This document shows positions 34,562 through 42,593 of a stretch of DNA of 64,000 bases, in pieces. The stretch's first letter is position 1. The number at the start of each line of letters is the position of its first letter. The translations under genes and the position numbers were made by a program. Source of the DNA: Flavobacterium cutihirudinis (GTDB taxonomy: Bacteria; Bacteroidota; Bacteroidia; Flavobacteriales; Flavobacteriaceae); contig NZ_QRDQ01000008.1 of NCBI RefSeq assembly GCF_003385895.1, positions 802,354 through 866,353 on the forward strand, in the 5' to 3' direction. The notes under the pieces are model-generated. The model saw nothing but the letters and a program-made list of their open reading frames with translations. It ran no database searches and was not told where the DNA came from.

Positions 34562-34786
34562 TTTTAAAATTAAAAGATAGATATACAATATAAAGCCTTT
34601 TTAAAATTTAGTCATGTTTTTTTTAAAGTATAGGCGCTCGATCGTGGAACATTGAGCAAATATCCCAACATTGATGATTGGTGTCGGGATTCTCAGGATA
34701 ACTGGTCACTTGGATTGATTTTATTTGGTTAGGGTCAAACAAGTGCCACCTCCTAGAGAAAAAAGTATATTATCGAAAATAGGAAT

Positions 34787-34815
34787 AGAGAGGAATTAGT
34801 TCTCTCTTTTTTTTC
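34787..34815 (+). terminator. terminator between peptides 2 and 3
   Basis: AGAGAG pairs with CTCTCT across a 9-base loop, followed by a long T run. It suggests that peptide 3 has its own promoter or is reached only by read-through. Confidence 0.75.
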
Positions 34816-34851
34816 TCCAAAATCAAAATAGTAATAAAATTACTACGAAGA

Positions 34852-34898
34852 ATATCTCCCCGAAAAGACAGGGCTTCAGCTGTCATTAATCACTGAAG
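34852..34898 (+). ncRNA. putative cis-regulatory pseudoknot, copy 2
   Basis: Upstream of the peptide gene at 34937. Stem 1 is GACAG (34867-34871) with CTGTC (34880-34884). The enclosed CTTCAG (34874-34879) is complementary to CTGAAG (34893-34898), with an 8-base connecting loop as in copy 1. An ATATC element lies 8 bases before it (9 in copy 1). Confidence 0.55.
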
Positions 34899-34936
34899 TA
34901 GAGCAAATCAAAAAACAATTAATAAAAACCTACATT

Positions 34937-35122
34937 ATGAAAAAATTAAAAAATCTTGAAGGAGTTGAAATTTTAACTGTCGAAGAAAAGAAAAGTATTA
35001 ACGGCGGCGGAATTGGCGCTTTCGCCTGCTATTGTCCGGATACCAATATCCTTGCTGCTATTATTATTGGAAGCGATGACTGCAGAGCTGCAATTGAAGA
35101 AAATTGTAATTTGCCACAATAA
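34937..35122 (+). CDS. GG-leader peptide 3, four cysteines
   Basis: A 61-residue peptide with leader LKNLEGVEILTVEEKKSINGGG and a core of about 36 residues starting IGAFACYCPDT, containing four cysteines (ACYC, DDC, ENC). The leader is homologous to those of peptides 1 and 2. It has its own structured 5' leader and a terminator directly behind it (35144-35176), so it may be transcribed alone. Probably processed and exported by the C39 ABC transporter encoded next. Confidence 0.82.
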   Translation: MKKLKNLEGVEILTVEEKKSINGGGIGAFACYCPDTNILAAIIIGSDDCRAAIEENCNLPQ

Positions 35123-35143
35123 ACTTTTACATATTTATTTTAC

Positions 35144-35176
35144 AAAGCTTTGTTGTTTCAGCAAAGCTTTTTTGTT
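35144..35176 (+). terminator. terminator after peptide 3
   Basis: AAAGCTTTG pairs with CAAAGCTTT, followed by a T run. Confidence 0.8.
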
Positions 35177-35285
35177 TTTAATAAAAATATTTAGAACCAA
35201 AAATTAAAAATTCAGTCTCTTTGAATTAATGGTTCATTTTTAAGAATTTTTGTATAAATTGCTGTTGCTAAACCCAAATTAAGGA

Positions 35286-37478
35286 TTGAAAAAATTTACC
35301 AATTACAAACAGGCAGATTTTAAAGATTGTGGCCCCACATGTTTAAAAATTGTTGCAAAACATTACGGCAAAACAATCAACATACAGGAGTTGAGAGACA
35401 TAAGTGAAACAACTCGTGAAGGAAGCAATTTGCTTTTTTTAAGTGATGCCGCAGAAAAAATTGGTTTTAGAACATTAGGTGTAAAATTAAGTGCCGAAAG
35501 ACTCAACGAAGCGCCTCTTCCCTGTATTTTGCATTGGAATAAAAATCATTACGTCGTACTTTACAAAATCAAAAAAGGAATTTATTACATCTCTGATCCT
35601 GCTTTTGGTTTAATTGAATACAATAGAGAAGACTTTTTAAAATTCTGGATCGGAAACAATGCTGACGATCAAACAAAAGAAGGAGTTGCACTATTGATAG
35701 AGGCAACACCAAAGTTTTTTCAATCTGATTTTGATAAGGAAGATAATAAAGGTCTGGGTTTTGGGCTTTTGTTTCAGTATGTTTTTCGTTATAAATCATT
35801 TCTAATACAGTTGAGTATTGGCTTATTGGCCAGTAGTTTATTGCAGCTAATTTTTCCTTTCCTGACACAGAGTATTGTCGATGTCGGAATACAAAACCAG
35901 AATATTCATTTTATTTATTTAATTCTGTTTGCGCAGTTATTTCTATTTGCCGGAAAAACCGGTTTAGAACTTATAAGAAGCTGGATATTGTTGCATCTTT
36001 CTACCCGAATAAATATTGCATTAATTTCAGATTTCTTTATCAAATTAATGAATCTGCCTATTTCCTTTTTTGATGTCAGAATGACGGGAGATATTATGCA
36101 GCGCATCAATGATCATCGCAGAATTGAGCGAATCCTGACTACTTCATCTTTAAATGTGCTTTTTTCTGTAATTAATATGTTTGTGATGGGCGCGGTTTTG
36201 GCCTATTTCAATCTGCAGATATTCTTTGTTTTTTTTGTTGGAAGTCTGCTTTATTTTGGATGGATAACCTTGTTTTTAAAAAGAAGGGAAATCCTCGACT
36301 ATAAGCGATTTGCAGAAGTTTCTCAAGAGCAAAGTAAAGTTATGGAGCTCATTAATGGTATGCAGGAAATAAAGCTTCATAACGCCGAAAAACAAAAACG
36401 CTGGGGTTGGGAATATGTGCAGGCAAGACTTTTCAGAGTTTCAATAAAAGGACTGGTTTTAGAACAAACTCAAACCATTGGATCATCGGTAATTAATGAA
36501 TTAAAAAATATTTTCATCATATTCTTGTCTGCAAAATTGGTTATCGACGGTTCTATTACGCTGGGAATGATGCTCGCAATTAGTTCGATAGTGGGAAGTT
36601 TAAATGGCCCGATTACGCAGCTAATTGAATTTGTGAGAGAACTTCAGGATGCTAAAATTTCTTTGGCGAGATTGTCTGAAATTCACGAAAAGGAAGACGA
36701 AACGCAGCAGGAAATTCATCAGACAAATGATGTTCCTTATGATTCAGATATTGAAATAAAAAACCTTTCATATCGCTATTTAGGATCTGATATTCCGGTT
36801 TTAAGTGATTTAAGCCTGATTATTCCGGCAAACAAAGTTACCGCGATAGTTGGCGTTAGCGGAAGCGGAAAAACAACTTTAATGAAATTGCTTCTTAAGT
36901 TTTATGAACCTGAAAAAGGTGAAATCACTATTGGAAATGCCCAACTTTCAAATATTTCTCAGAAAGCCTGGCGTTCAAATATTGGAGCTGTAATGCAGGA
37001 AGGATTTGTATTTAGCGATACTATTGCAAATAATATTGCAATTGGCGTTGATAAAATTGACAAAGAAAGATTGGTTTATGCTGCGGATGTTGCCAATATA
37101 AAAGAATATGTAAGCGGTTTGCCTCTGGGTTATAATACTAAAATTGGAGCCGAAGGAGTGGGGATGAGTACCGGACAAAAGCAGCGATTACTGATTGCAA
37201 GAGCAGTTTATAAAAATCCTGAAGTATTGTTTTTTGATGAAGCAACTTCGGCATTGGATGCGAATAATGAAAAAGAAATTATGCAGAAACTGGATTTGTT
37301 TTTCAAAAACAAGACCGTGATCGTAATTGCGCATCGATTAAGTACAGTTATGAATGCAGATCAGATTGTGGTTTTGGATAAAGGGAAAATTATCGAAATT
37401 GGAAATCACGTAACACTGATTGAACAAAAAGGAAGTTATTTCGAACTCGTTAAAAATCAATTGCAACTAGGGAATTAA
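35286..37478 (+). CDS. peptidase C39 domain-containing ABC exporter
   Basis: Cleaves double-glycine leaders and exports the peptide across the inner membrane. The 730-residue protein starts at TTG 35286 and has an N-terminal C39 domain with catalytic Cys15 (ADFKDCGPTC), His88 (NKNHYVVLY) and Asp104 (ISDPAFG), then a six-helix membrane domain (about 165-440) and an ABC ATPase with Walker A GVSGSGKTT, signature MSTGQKQR and Walker B VLFFDEATSALD, His switch IAHRLST. All three activities look intact. The HlyD adaptor gene follows 3 bases later. The five leader peptides nearby are the obvious substrates. Confidence 0.95.
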   Translation: MKKFTNYKQADFKDCGPTCLKIVAKHYGKTINIQELRDISETTREGSNLLFLSDAAEKIGFRTLGVKLSAERLNEAPLPCILHWNKNHYVVLYKIKKGIYYISDPAFGLIEYNREDFLKFWIGNNADDQTKEGVALLIEATPKFFQSDFDKEDNKGLGFGLLFQYVFRYKSFLIQLSIGLLASSLLQLIFPFLTQSIVDVGIQNQNIHFIYLILFAQLFLFAGKTGLELIRSWILLHLSTRINIALISDFFIKLMNLPISFFDVRMTGDIMQRINDHRRIERILTTSSLNVLFSVINMFVMGAVLAYFNLQIFFVFFVGSLLYFGWITLFLKRREILDYKRFAEVSQEQSKVMELINGMQEIKLHNAEKQKRWGWEYVQARLFRVSIKGLVLEQTQTIGSSVINELKNIFIIFLSAKLVIDGSITLGMMLAISSIVGSLNGPITQLIEFVRELQDAKISLARLSEIHEKEDETQQEIHQTNDVPYDSDIEIKNLSYRYLGSDIPVLSDLSLIIPANKVTAIVGVSGSGKTTLMKLLLKFYEPEKGEITIGNAQLSNISQKAWRSNIGAVMQEGFVFSDTIANNIAIGVDKIDKERLVYAADVANIKEYVSGLPLGYNTKIGAEGVGMSTGQKQRLLIARAVYKNPEVLFFDEATSALDANNEKEIMQKLDLFFKNKTVIVIAHRLSTVMNADQIVVLDKGKIIEIGNHVTLIEQKGSYFELVKNQLQLGN

Positions 37479-37481
37479 ATC

Positions 37482-38777
37482 ATGGCTGAAGACAATACTA
37501 AATTTGAACTTAGAAGTGAAGAAGTTCAGGATATTCTAACTAAAGTGCCGCACTGGATGATCAGATGGGGGACTGTGTTAATATTTGTCATCATTCTGAT
37601 GTTGTTTTTTGTTTCCTGGTTTATAAAATATCCGGATGTTGTAAAAACTGAAATCCTTATTACAACCAATATTCCGCCGGAGAAAATTGTTGCCAAATCT
37701 TCTGGTCGTATTGAAACGATTTTGGTAGAAGATAAAGCAGTAATTGCAAAAAATAGTACATTGGCGATTATCGAAAATACAGCTAATTATAAAGATGTTT
37801 TTTTACTAAAGAAAATTGTAGACGCTTACAATATTGCTGATCCTAAAAGCGAGTTTCCGTTTGCACAGTTAAAAAATGCACAATTAGGCGAAATAGAAAG
37901 TGCGTATGCTGTTTTTCAAAAAGATTATCAGGCTCAAAAATTAAACGAAGATTTACATCCTTTTGCTGTCGAAAGCAGAGCGCAATATTCAGAGAAAATT
38001 CAAATTCAGGAACGATTAGACATTTTGCAACAACAAAAAACAATCAATGAAGGCGAGTTGGAACTTCAAAAAAACGAAATTGCCCGATTTGAAGTTTTAT
38101 TCAATAAAGGAATTATTTCTGCCCAGGAAATGGAGATTAAAAAACTGAATTTCCTTCAGGCGCAGAAGAATTACAGAAGCCTTTTGTCGTCGATTTCTCA
38201 ATTGAAATCCTCTTTGATTGACAATACAAAATCAAGTCAGAATTCGCAGATTAACAGTACTAAAGAAGAGGTTAATCTGGGAAGAAATATGGCACAATCT
38301 TTTTACCAGCTAAAAAAAGTAATTAAAGACTGGGAACTGGCCTATGCTTTAAAATCTTCTATAAGTGGCGTGGTTACTTTTTTGCAGGTTTGGACAGAGA
38401 ATCAGACCATAAATGTGGGCGATAATGTTTTTACCATTATTCCGGATGCAAAAAACGGTTTCATCGGAAAGGTAAAAGCACCGGCTTTAAATTCAGGAAA
38501 AATAAAAGTAGGACAGCGTGTTAATATTCGTCTCGCAAATTATCCCGACAGAGAGTTTGGAGTTCTGAAAGGTGAAATCAAAAATATTTCATTGGTGCCA
38601 GATAAAGATGGAAATCTTCTTATAGACGTTGCTTTGCCAAACGGATTAAAAACATCGTATAACAAACTGATTACTTTTCAGCAGGAAATGAAAGGAAGTG
38701 CCGAAATTGTTACTGAAGATCTACGTTTAATCGAAAGAATTTTATATCAGTTTAAAAGTATATTTGAACAAGTTTAA
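37482..38777 (+). CDS. HlyD family secretion adaptor
   Basis: A 431-residue periplasmic adaptor of a type I-like peptide exporter. One N-terminal membrane helix (about 26-48, WGTVLIFVIILMLFFVSWFI) is followed by a beta segment (IETILVEDKAVIAKNS), a long coiled coil (about 165-265) and a C-terminal HlyD beta domain (SGKIKVGQRVNIRLANYPDREFG). It lies 3 bases behind the C39 ABC gene and forms the transporter with it; the outer-membrane TolC partner is not encoded in this locus. Confidence 0.92.
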   Translation: MAEDNTKFELRSEEVQDILTKVPHWMIRWGTVLIFVIILMLFFVSWFIKYPDVVKTEILITTNIPPEKIVAKSSGRIETILVEDKAVIAKNSTLAIIENTANYKDVFLLKKIVDAYNIADPKSEFPFAQLKNAQLGEIESAYAVFQKDYQAQKLNEDLHPFAVESRAQYSEKIQIQERLDILQQQKTINEGELELQKNEIARFEVLFNKGIISAQEMEIKKLNFLQAQKNYRSLLSSISQLKSSLIDNTKSSQNSQINSTKEEVNLGRNMAQSFYQLKKVIKDWELAYALKSSISGVVTFLQVWTENQTINVGDNVFTIIPDAKNGFIGKVKAPALNSGKIKVGQRVNIRLANYPDREFGVLKGEIKNISLVPDKDGNLLIDVALPNGLKTSYNKLITFQQEMKGSAEIVTEDLRLIERILYQFKSIFEQV

Positions 38778-38821
38778 CAACGACCCCAAAACTATCAACC
38801 AAAACATAACCAATTTATTAA

Positions 38822-40453
38822 ATGAAAAAAACATTACTAATTCTTTTTGTATTATTATTCCAAAATTCATTTTCAAAACCAATAAGCGAAACCCAAAAAC
38901 TGGCAGCAACCTGTAAAGTCTGGGGGTTTTTAAAGTATTATCATCCTAATGTCGCTGACGGAAGCAGAAATTGGGATGAAGAGCTTTTTAAAATATTACC
39001 AAAAATAGAACAGGCAAAAACAGATGTAGAATTCTCGAATGCTATAGAAAAATGGATTTCTTCTTTAGGGAAAATAAAAGCGTATAAAGCTGAAAAATCA
39101 AATGAAGAAATTGATTATTTTGATAAAAATTTTGATCTTTCCTGGGCACAAAATGCAGCGTTGTTTTCTAAGAGTCTTTCCGAAAAGCTTAAATTTATTG
39201 AACAAAATAAGATCCAGGGAAAACAATATTATGTTGGTCCGGGAATTGAGTTTAGAAATGAAGTTGAATATGCAGAATTTAATGATAAAGACAAAAATTT
39301 TCGACTTTTGCTTTTATTTCGTTTTTGGAATTATGTTGAGTACTTTTTTCCGTACAAATATCAAATGGATCAAAGTTGGGATTTGACTTTAATTGAATTT
39401 TTGCCAAGAACAATTAATCCAGTTTCAGAAGCAGATTATTATTTGTCTTTAAAAGAATTTAGTGCAAAACTAAATGATACACATGCTTTATTTGGGGCAA
39501 ATAAATTATTTGATATTTTTGGGCGTCATGGGATTTCTTTTGATGTTAAAATTATTGATGATAAAGCAGTTGTTACCGGATTCAAAAACGAATCTTTATG
39601 CAAAATAAACGATATTAGAATAGGAGATGTTATTACTAAAATAGAAGGAAAATCAATTGGGGATCTTATAAAAGACAATCAAAAATATATAGAAGGGTCC
39701 AATTATGGTGCTATTTTAAATAATGAATACCCAATTTTTTACAGCCGCACGAATCTTAGTGAAATTGAATTTATAAGAAATAATAAAGCGGAAAAAAAGA
39801 CAATAAATAAGTATGAGTATAAAGATTTAAATATTAATTACGAGAACAATAGTGAAAAATATAAATTGTTAGAAAATAATATTGGTTATGCTAATTTGGC
39901 TGTATTAACTCCGGATGATGTTTCAGTTATGATGGAAAAGTTTAAAAATGCTAATGCTATTATTTTTGATATTCGTAATTACCCTCAGGGAACTAATTTT
40001 GCAATTGCAGAATATTTGAATCCGGAACCACGAGATTTTGTAAAATCAATTGATGCTGATTTAAGTACTCCCGGACGTTATATTTGGAGAAAAGCAGATG
40101 AACCTTGTGGGAAAATTAATCCCGATTATTTTAAAGGAAATGTAATTCTTTTAGTGAATGAAAAATCAATAAGTCACTCTGAATTTACTGCTATGACATT
40201 AAAAGTTGCTCCAAAAACCACTATAATTGGAAGTCAGACAGCGGGCTCGGATGGAGCAAATTATAGATTTGAAATCATAAAAGGTATCTGGACTTCATTT
40301 ACTACTTATGGGGTTTTCTATCCAAATAAAAAAGAAACACAACGAATAGGAATTGTGCCAGACATTCAGGTAGAACCAACTATTTTAGGAATTCAGCAAG
40401 GCAGAGATGAAGTTTTGGAAAGAGCAATTCTTTATGCTAAAAATGGTAAATAA
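38822..40453 (+). CDS. S41 family peptidase (copy 2, export locus)
   Basis: A 543-residue secreted or periplasmic serine peptidase paralogous to 18405-20069: signal peptide, TCKVWGFLKYYHP start, PDZ-like part (IGDVITKIEGKSIGD), active site NEKSISHSEFTAM with SHSE where copy 1 has SQSE, then GSQTAGSDG and KETQRIGIVPDIQ. Alignment of the two is clear at both ends. It follows the HlyD gene by 44 bases and may be cotranscribed with the exporter. A role in trimming exported peptides is conceivable but unproven. Confidence 0.86.
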   Translation: MKKTLLILFVLLFQNSFSKPISETQKLAATCKVWGFLKYYHPNVADGSRNWDEELFKILPKIEQAKTDVEFSNAIEKWISSLGKIKAYKAEKSNEEIDYFDKNFDLSWAQNAALFSKSLSEKLKFIEQNKIQGKQYYVGPGIEFRNEVEYAEFNDKDKNFRLLLLFRFWNYVEYFFPYKYQMDQSWDLTLIEFLPRTINPVSEADYYLSLKEFSAKLNDTHALFGANKLFDIFGRHGISFDVKIIDDKAVVTGFKNESLCKINDIRIGDVITKIEGKSIGDLIKDNQKYIEGSNYGAILNNEYPIFYSRTNLSEIEFIRNNKAEKKTINKYEYKDLNINYENNSEKYKLLENNIGYANLAVLTPDDVSVMMEKFKNANAIIFDIRNYPQGTNFAIAEYLNPEPRDFVKSIDADLSTPGRYIWRKADEPCGKINPDYFKGNVILLVNEKSISHSEFTAMTLKVAPKTTIIGSQTAGSDGANYRFEIIKGIWTSFTTYGVFYPNKKETQRIGIVPDIQVEPTILGIQQGRDEVLERAILYAKNGK

Positions 40454-40462
40454 AGACATATA

Positions 40463-40503
40463 ATCTTTGTCAAAGTTTCAAACTTTGACAAAGATGTTTT
40501 TTT
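40463..40503. terminator. bidirectional terminator after S41 copy 2
   Basis: ATCTTTGTCAAAGTTT pairs with AAACTTTGACAAAGAT around a near-zero loop, with T-rich ends. The convergent methyltransferase gene ends at its edge. Confidence 0.85.
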
Positions 40504-41215
40504 ACATCTTTAAATAAAAATCTTTAGTTAATTCGATATATTCAGGTGTATAAACGTGTCTGTCAATTTCGATAATTAGTTCATCGATTTCAATTTCAGA
40601 AATCTTATTTCGGCTAAAAGCCAATAAACTACGCTTGATTTCTGATTTTGGAGTTCCTTTAACACGTGTAATTTTTATTGGATATAATTCCGCTTCTTTT
40701 GCCAAAGCGATAAATTTTTCTTCTTCTTTGAATGGAATAATTATAGCTAAAATTCCGTTTTCAGATAAAAGTAAATCAGCAGCTTCAACAATTTCTTCAA
40801 AAGGCATTGCATCTTGAAAACGTGCTAAATCACGTTGTTCGTTTTCGGTTTTATAGTCTTCAGCATAAAAAGGCGGATTTGAAACGATTAAATCATATTC
40901 GTCTTCCGGTTCTTCAATAAATTCATCTAAACCTGCATGAAAACAAAACAATCGATCGCCCCAAGGAGAATTTTCAAAATTTTCTACAGCCTGTTCGTAA
41001 GCATCTTCATCAATTTCTAGCGCGTCAATTTGTTCAGCATGAGTTCGCTGTGCCAGCATTAAAGCTATAATGCCGGTTCCTGCACCAATGTCTAAAACAC
41101 TAAAAGGATTATGATTTATTGGAGCCCAAGAACCTAATAAAACGCCATCAGTACCAACTTTCATAGCGGTTTTGTCTTGTCGAATAGAAAATTGCTTAAA
41201 ACTGAATACAGACAT
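40502..41215 (-). CDS. trmN6: tRNA1(Val) (adenine(37)-N6)-methyltransferase-like protein
   Basis: A 237-residue SAM-dependent methyltransferase of the YfiC/TrmN6 type. It opens with FSFKQFSIRQDKTAMKVGTDGVLLGSWA as in the family, followed by the SAM-binding VLDIGAGTGIIALMLAQR and the N6-adenine catalytic motif SNPPFY. Expected to methylate A37 of tRNA1(Val) in the cytoplasm. It follows rimM on the same strand after a 70-base repeat-bearing spacer, so it is probably part of the rpsP-rimM operon. Confidence 0.87.
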   Translation of the reverse strand: MSVFSFKQFSIRQDKTAMKVGTDGVLLGSWAPINHNPFSVLDIGAGTGIIALMLAQRTHAEQIDALEIDEDAYEQAVENFENSPWGDRLFCFHAGLDEFIEEPEDEYDLIVSNPPFYAEDYKTENEQRDLARFQDAMPFEEIVEAADLLLSENGILAIIIPFKEEEKFIALAKEAELYPIKITRVKGTPKSEIKRSLLAFSRNKISEIEIDELIIEIDRHVYTPEYIELTKDFYLKM

Positions 41216-41249
41216 TGCTGAAAAATTTAAGTAAATATTTGAGAAAGCA

Positions 41250-41283
41250 CACAGCTGAAAACTGTGACTGAAAACTGAAAACT
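41250..41283 (-). repeat. ACTGAAAACTGAAAACT-type repeats in the rimM-trmN6 spacer
   Basis: Imperfect copies of CTGAAAACT/GTGACTGAAAA fill the half of the spacer next to the rimM stop codon. Confidence 0.6.
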
Positions 41284-41285
41284 TT

Positions 41286-41810
41286 TTACAAGTACATTTC
41301 CACCAATCCTTCAGGAAGGTTCATGATAACTTTTTTGTTCTCGCGATCAATTTTTACAAGAAAATGATCAATCATTGGAACTAAGATTTCAACTTCACCG
41401 TTCAAAACTTCAAAAAGTGGTTGAGCAGTAGAATCATTAATAGAAGTAATTTTTCCGAAAACACCTAAACGTTGATCTTCGATTTCGAAACCAATAACTT
41501 CGTGGAAATAGAATTTGTTGCCGGAAAGTTTTGGCAACATGGTTAAAGGAAGATAGACGGCATTTCCAACTAGGGCATCTGCATCTTCTTCGGTATTTAC
41601 ATCTTCAAAACGAACTCTCAGAAAGTCGTTTTTGTGTAAGGAACTAGTTTCAATAAAAAAAGGAACCAAGTGTTTGTTGTGTTCAACAAACACTGATTCC
41701 AGATTTTCGTATAACTCAGGTTCGTCCGTGTCTAAATAGATCAGAACTTCACCTTTGAAACTAAATTTTTTAGCGATTTTACCTAAATAAAAACATTCTT
41801 CTTTACGCAT
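41286..41810 (-). CDS. rimM: ribosome maturation factor RimM
   Basis: A 174-residue 16S rRNA processing protein that assists 30S head assembly and binds S19. It has the N-terminal RimM domain (CFYLGKIAKKFSFKGEVLIYLDTDEPELY) and the C-terminal PRC barrel (FYFHEVIGFEIED ... LVPMIDHFLVKIDRENKKVIMNLPEGL). It follows rpsP by 15 bases, the normal ribosomal operon order. Confidence 0.96.
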   Translation of the reverse strand: MRKEECFYLGKIAKKFSFKGEVLIYLDTDEPELYENLESVFVEHNKHLVPFFIETSSLHKNDFLRVRFEDVNTEEDADALVGNAVYLPLTMLPKLSGNKFYFHEVIGFEIEDQRLGVFGKITSINDSTAQPLFEVLNGEVEILVPMIDHFLVKIDRENKKVIMNLPEGLVEMYL

Positions 41811-41825
41811 TATCGCTAAGTAAAA

Positions 41826-42395
41826 TTATGCTTCAGTTGTTTCGTTATTCTCTTCAGCAGCAGGAGCTTCTTCAGTTGCAGCTTCAACTTCAGCAACTTC
41901 TTCAGTAGCCTCAGCAGCTTGTGCAGCAGCGATAGCATCAGCTTCAGCCTGAGCTGCAGCAGCTAAACGCTTAGCGTTAACTTCTTGTTCTGCTTTTAAA
42001 GCTTTTGCTTTAGCATCAGCTTGCGCTTTAGATAAACCATCTTTTTTAGCATCAACTTTTCCAGCTTTTGCCTCTAACCAAGCTGCTAATTTAGCGTCTG
42101 CTTGCTCTTGAGTTAAAGCTCCTTTGCGGATACCTCCATCAAGGTGGTGTTTCAATAAAGCACCTTTGTAAGAAAGGATAGCTCTAGCAGTATCAGTTGG
42201 TTGAGCACCATTGTGCAACCATTTTACTGCGCTGTCAAGGTTTAACTCAACAGTTGCTGGGTTAGTGTTTGGATTGTAAGTACCGATTTTCTCTAAGTAT
42301 TTACCATCTCTTTTTGAGCGTGCATCTGCAGCTACAACCCAGTAAAAAGGTTTTCCTTTTTTACCGTGTCTTTGTAATCTAATTTTTACTGACAT
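41826..42395 (-). CDS. rpsP: 30S ribosomal protein S16 with long acidic/Ala-rich tail
   Basis: The first 80-85 residues are a standard S16 (VKIRLQRHGKKGKPFYWVVAADARSKRDG). The remaining 100 form a Lys/Ala then Ala/Glu-rich extension (ending APAAEENNETTEA), a feature of Bacteroidetes S16 that more than doubles the usual length. First gene of the rpsP-rimM-trmN6 run, with a -7 box at 42445-42452. Confidence 0.97.
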   Translation of the reverse strand: MSVKIRLQRHGKKGKPFYWVVAADARSKRDGKYLEKIGTYNPNTNPATVELNLDSAVKWLHNGAQPTDTARAILSYKGALLKHHLDGGIRKGALTQEQADAKLAAWLEAKAGKVDAKKDGLSKAQADAKAKALKAEQEVNAKRLAAAAQAEADAIAAAQAAEATEEVAEVEAATEEAPAAEENNETTEA

Positions 42396-42444
42396 AATCG
42401 TATGATTAAATTTTGAGGTACTCGACCTCTGTTAATTAAGGGCG

Positions 42445-42452
42445 CAAAGATA
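42445..42452 (-). promoter_or_regulatory. putative -7 box (TATCTTTG) of the rpsP operon
   Basis: Matches TAnnTTTG on the minus strand, 49 bases upstream of the rpsP start. No clear TTG at -33. Confidence 0.5.
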
Positions 42453-42567
42453 TAATTTTTTTATTAATTTATACGTTTTAATAGATGTAAAATATCTCTA
42501 ATATAGGTTTTTGCTAATTTTTTGATGCTTTGCACCGTAAATTTTTAATTTTTCACAGCAAATAAGG

Positions 42568-42575
42568 TATTTTTG
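42568..42575 (+). promoter_or_regulatory. putative -7 box (TATTTTTG)
   Basis: Matches TAnnTTTG, 18 bases upstream of the ATG at 42594. A -33 TTG is not seen. Confidence 0.5.
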
Positions 42576-42593
42576 CACCAAAATTTCCTTCTA

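Larger units (their letters stand above)
34562..34936. other. spacer between peptides 2 and 3, with a foreign-looking patch
   Basis: 375 bases. From about 34630 to 34760 the base composition rises well above the AT-rich surroundings and a minus-strand frame stays open from a TAA to a TAA, including RRWHLFDPNQIKSIQ and CWDICSMFHDRAPIL, without a start codon. A terminator (34787-34815) and the pseudoknot leader of peptide 3 (34852-34898) fill the rest. I do not recognise the patch; it may be an insertion remnant. Confidence 0.4.
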
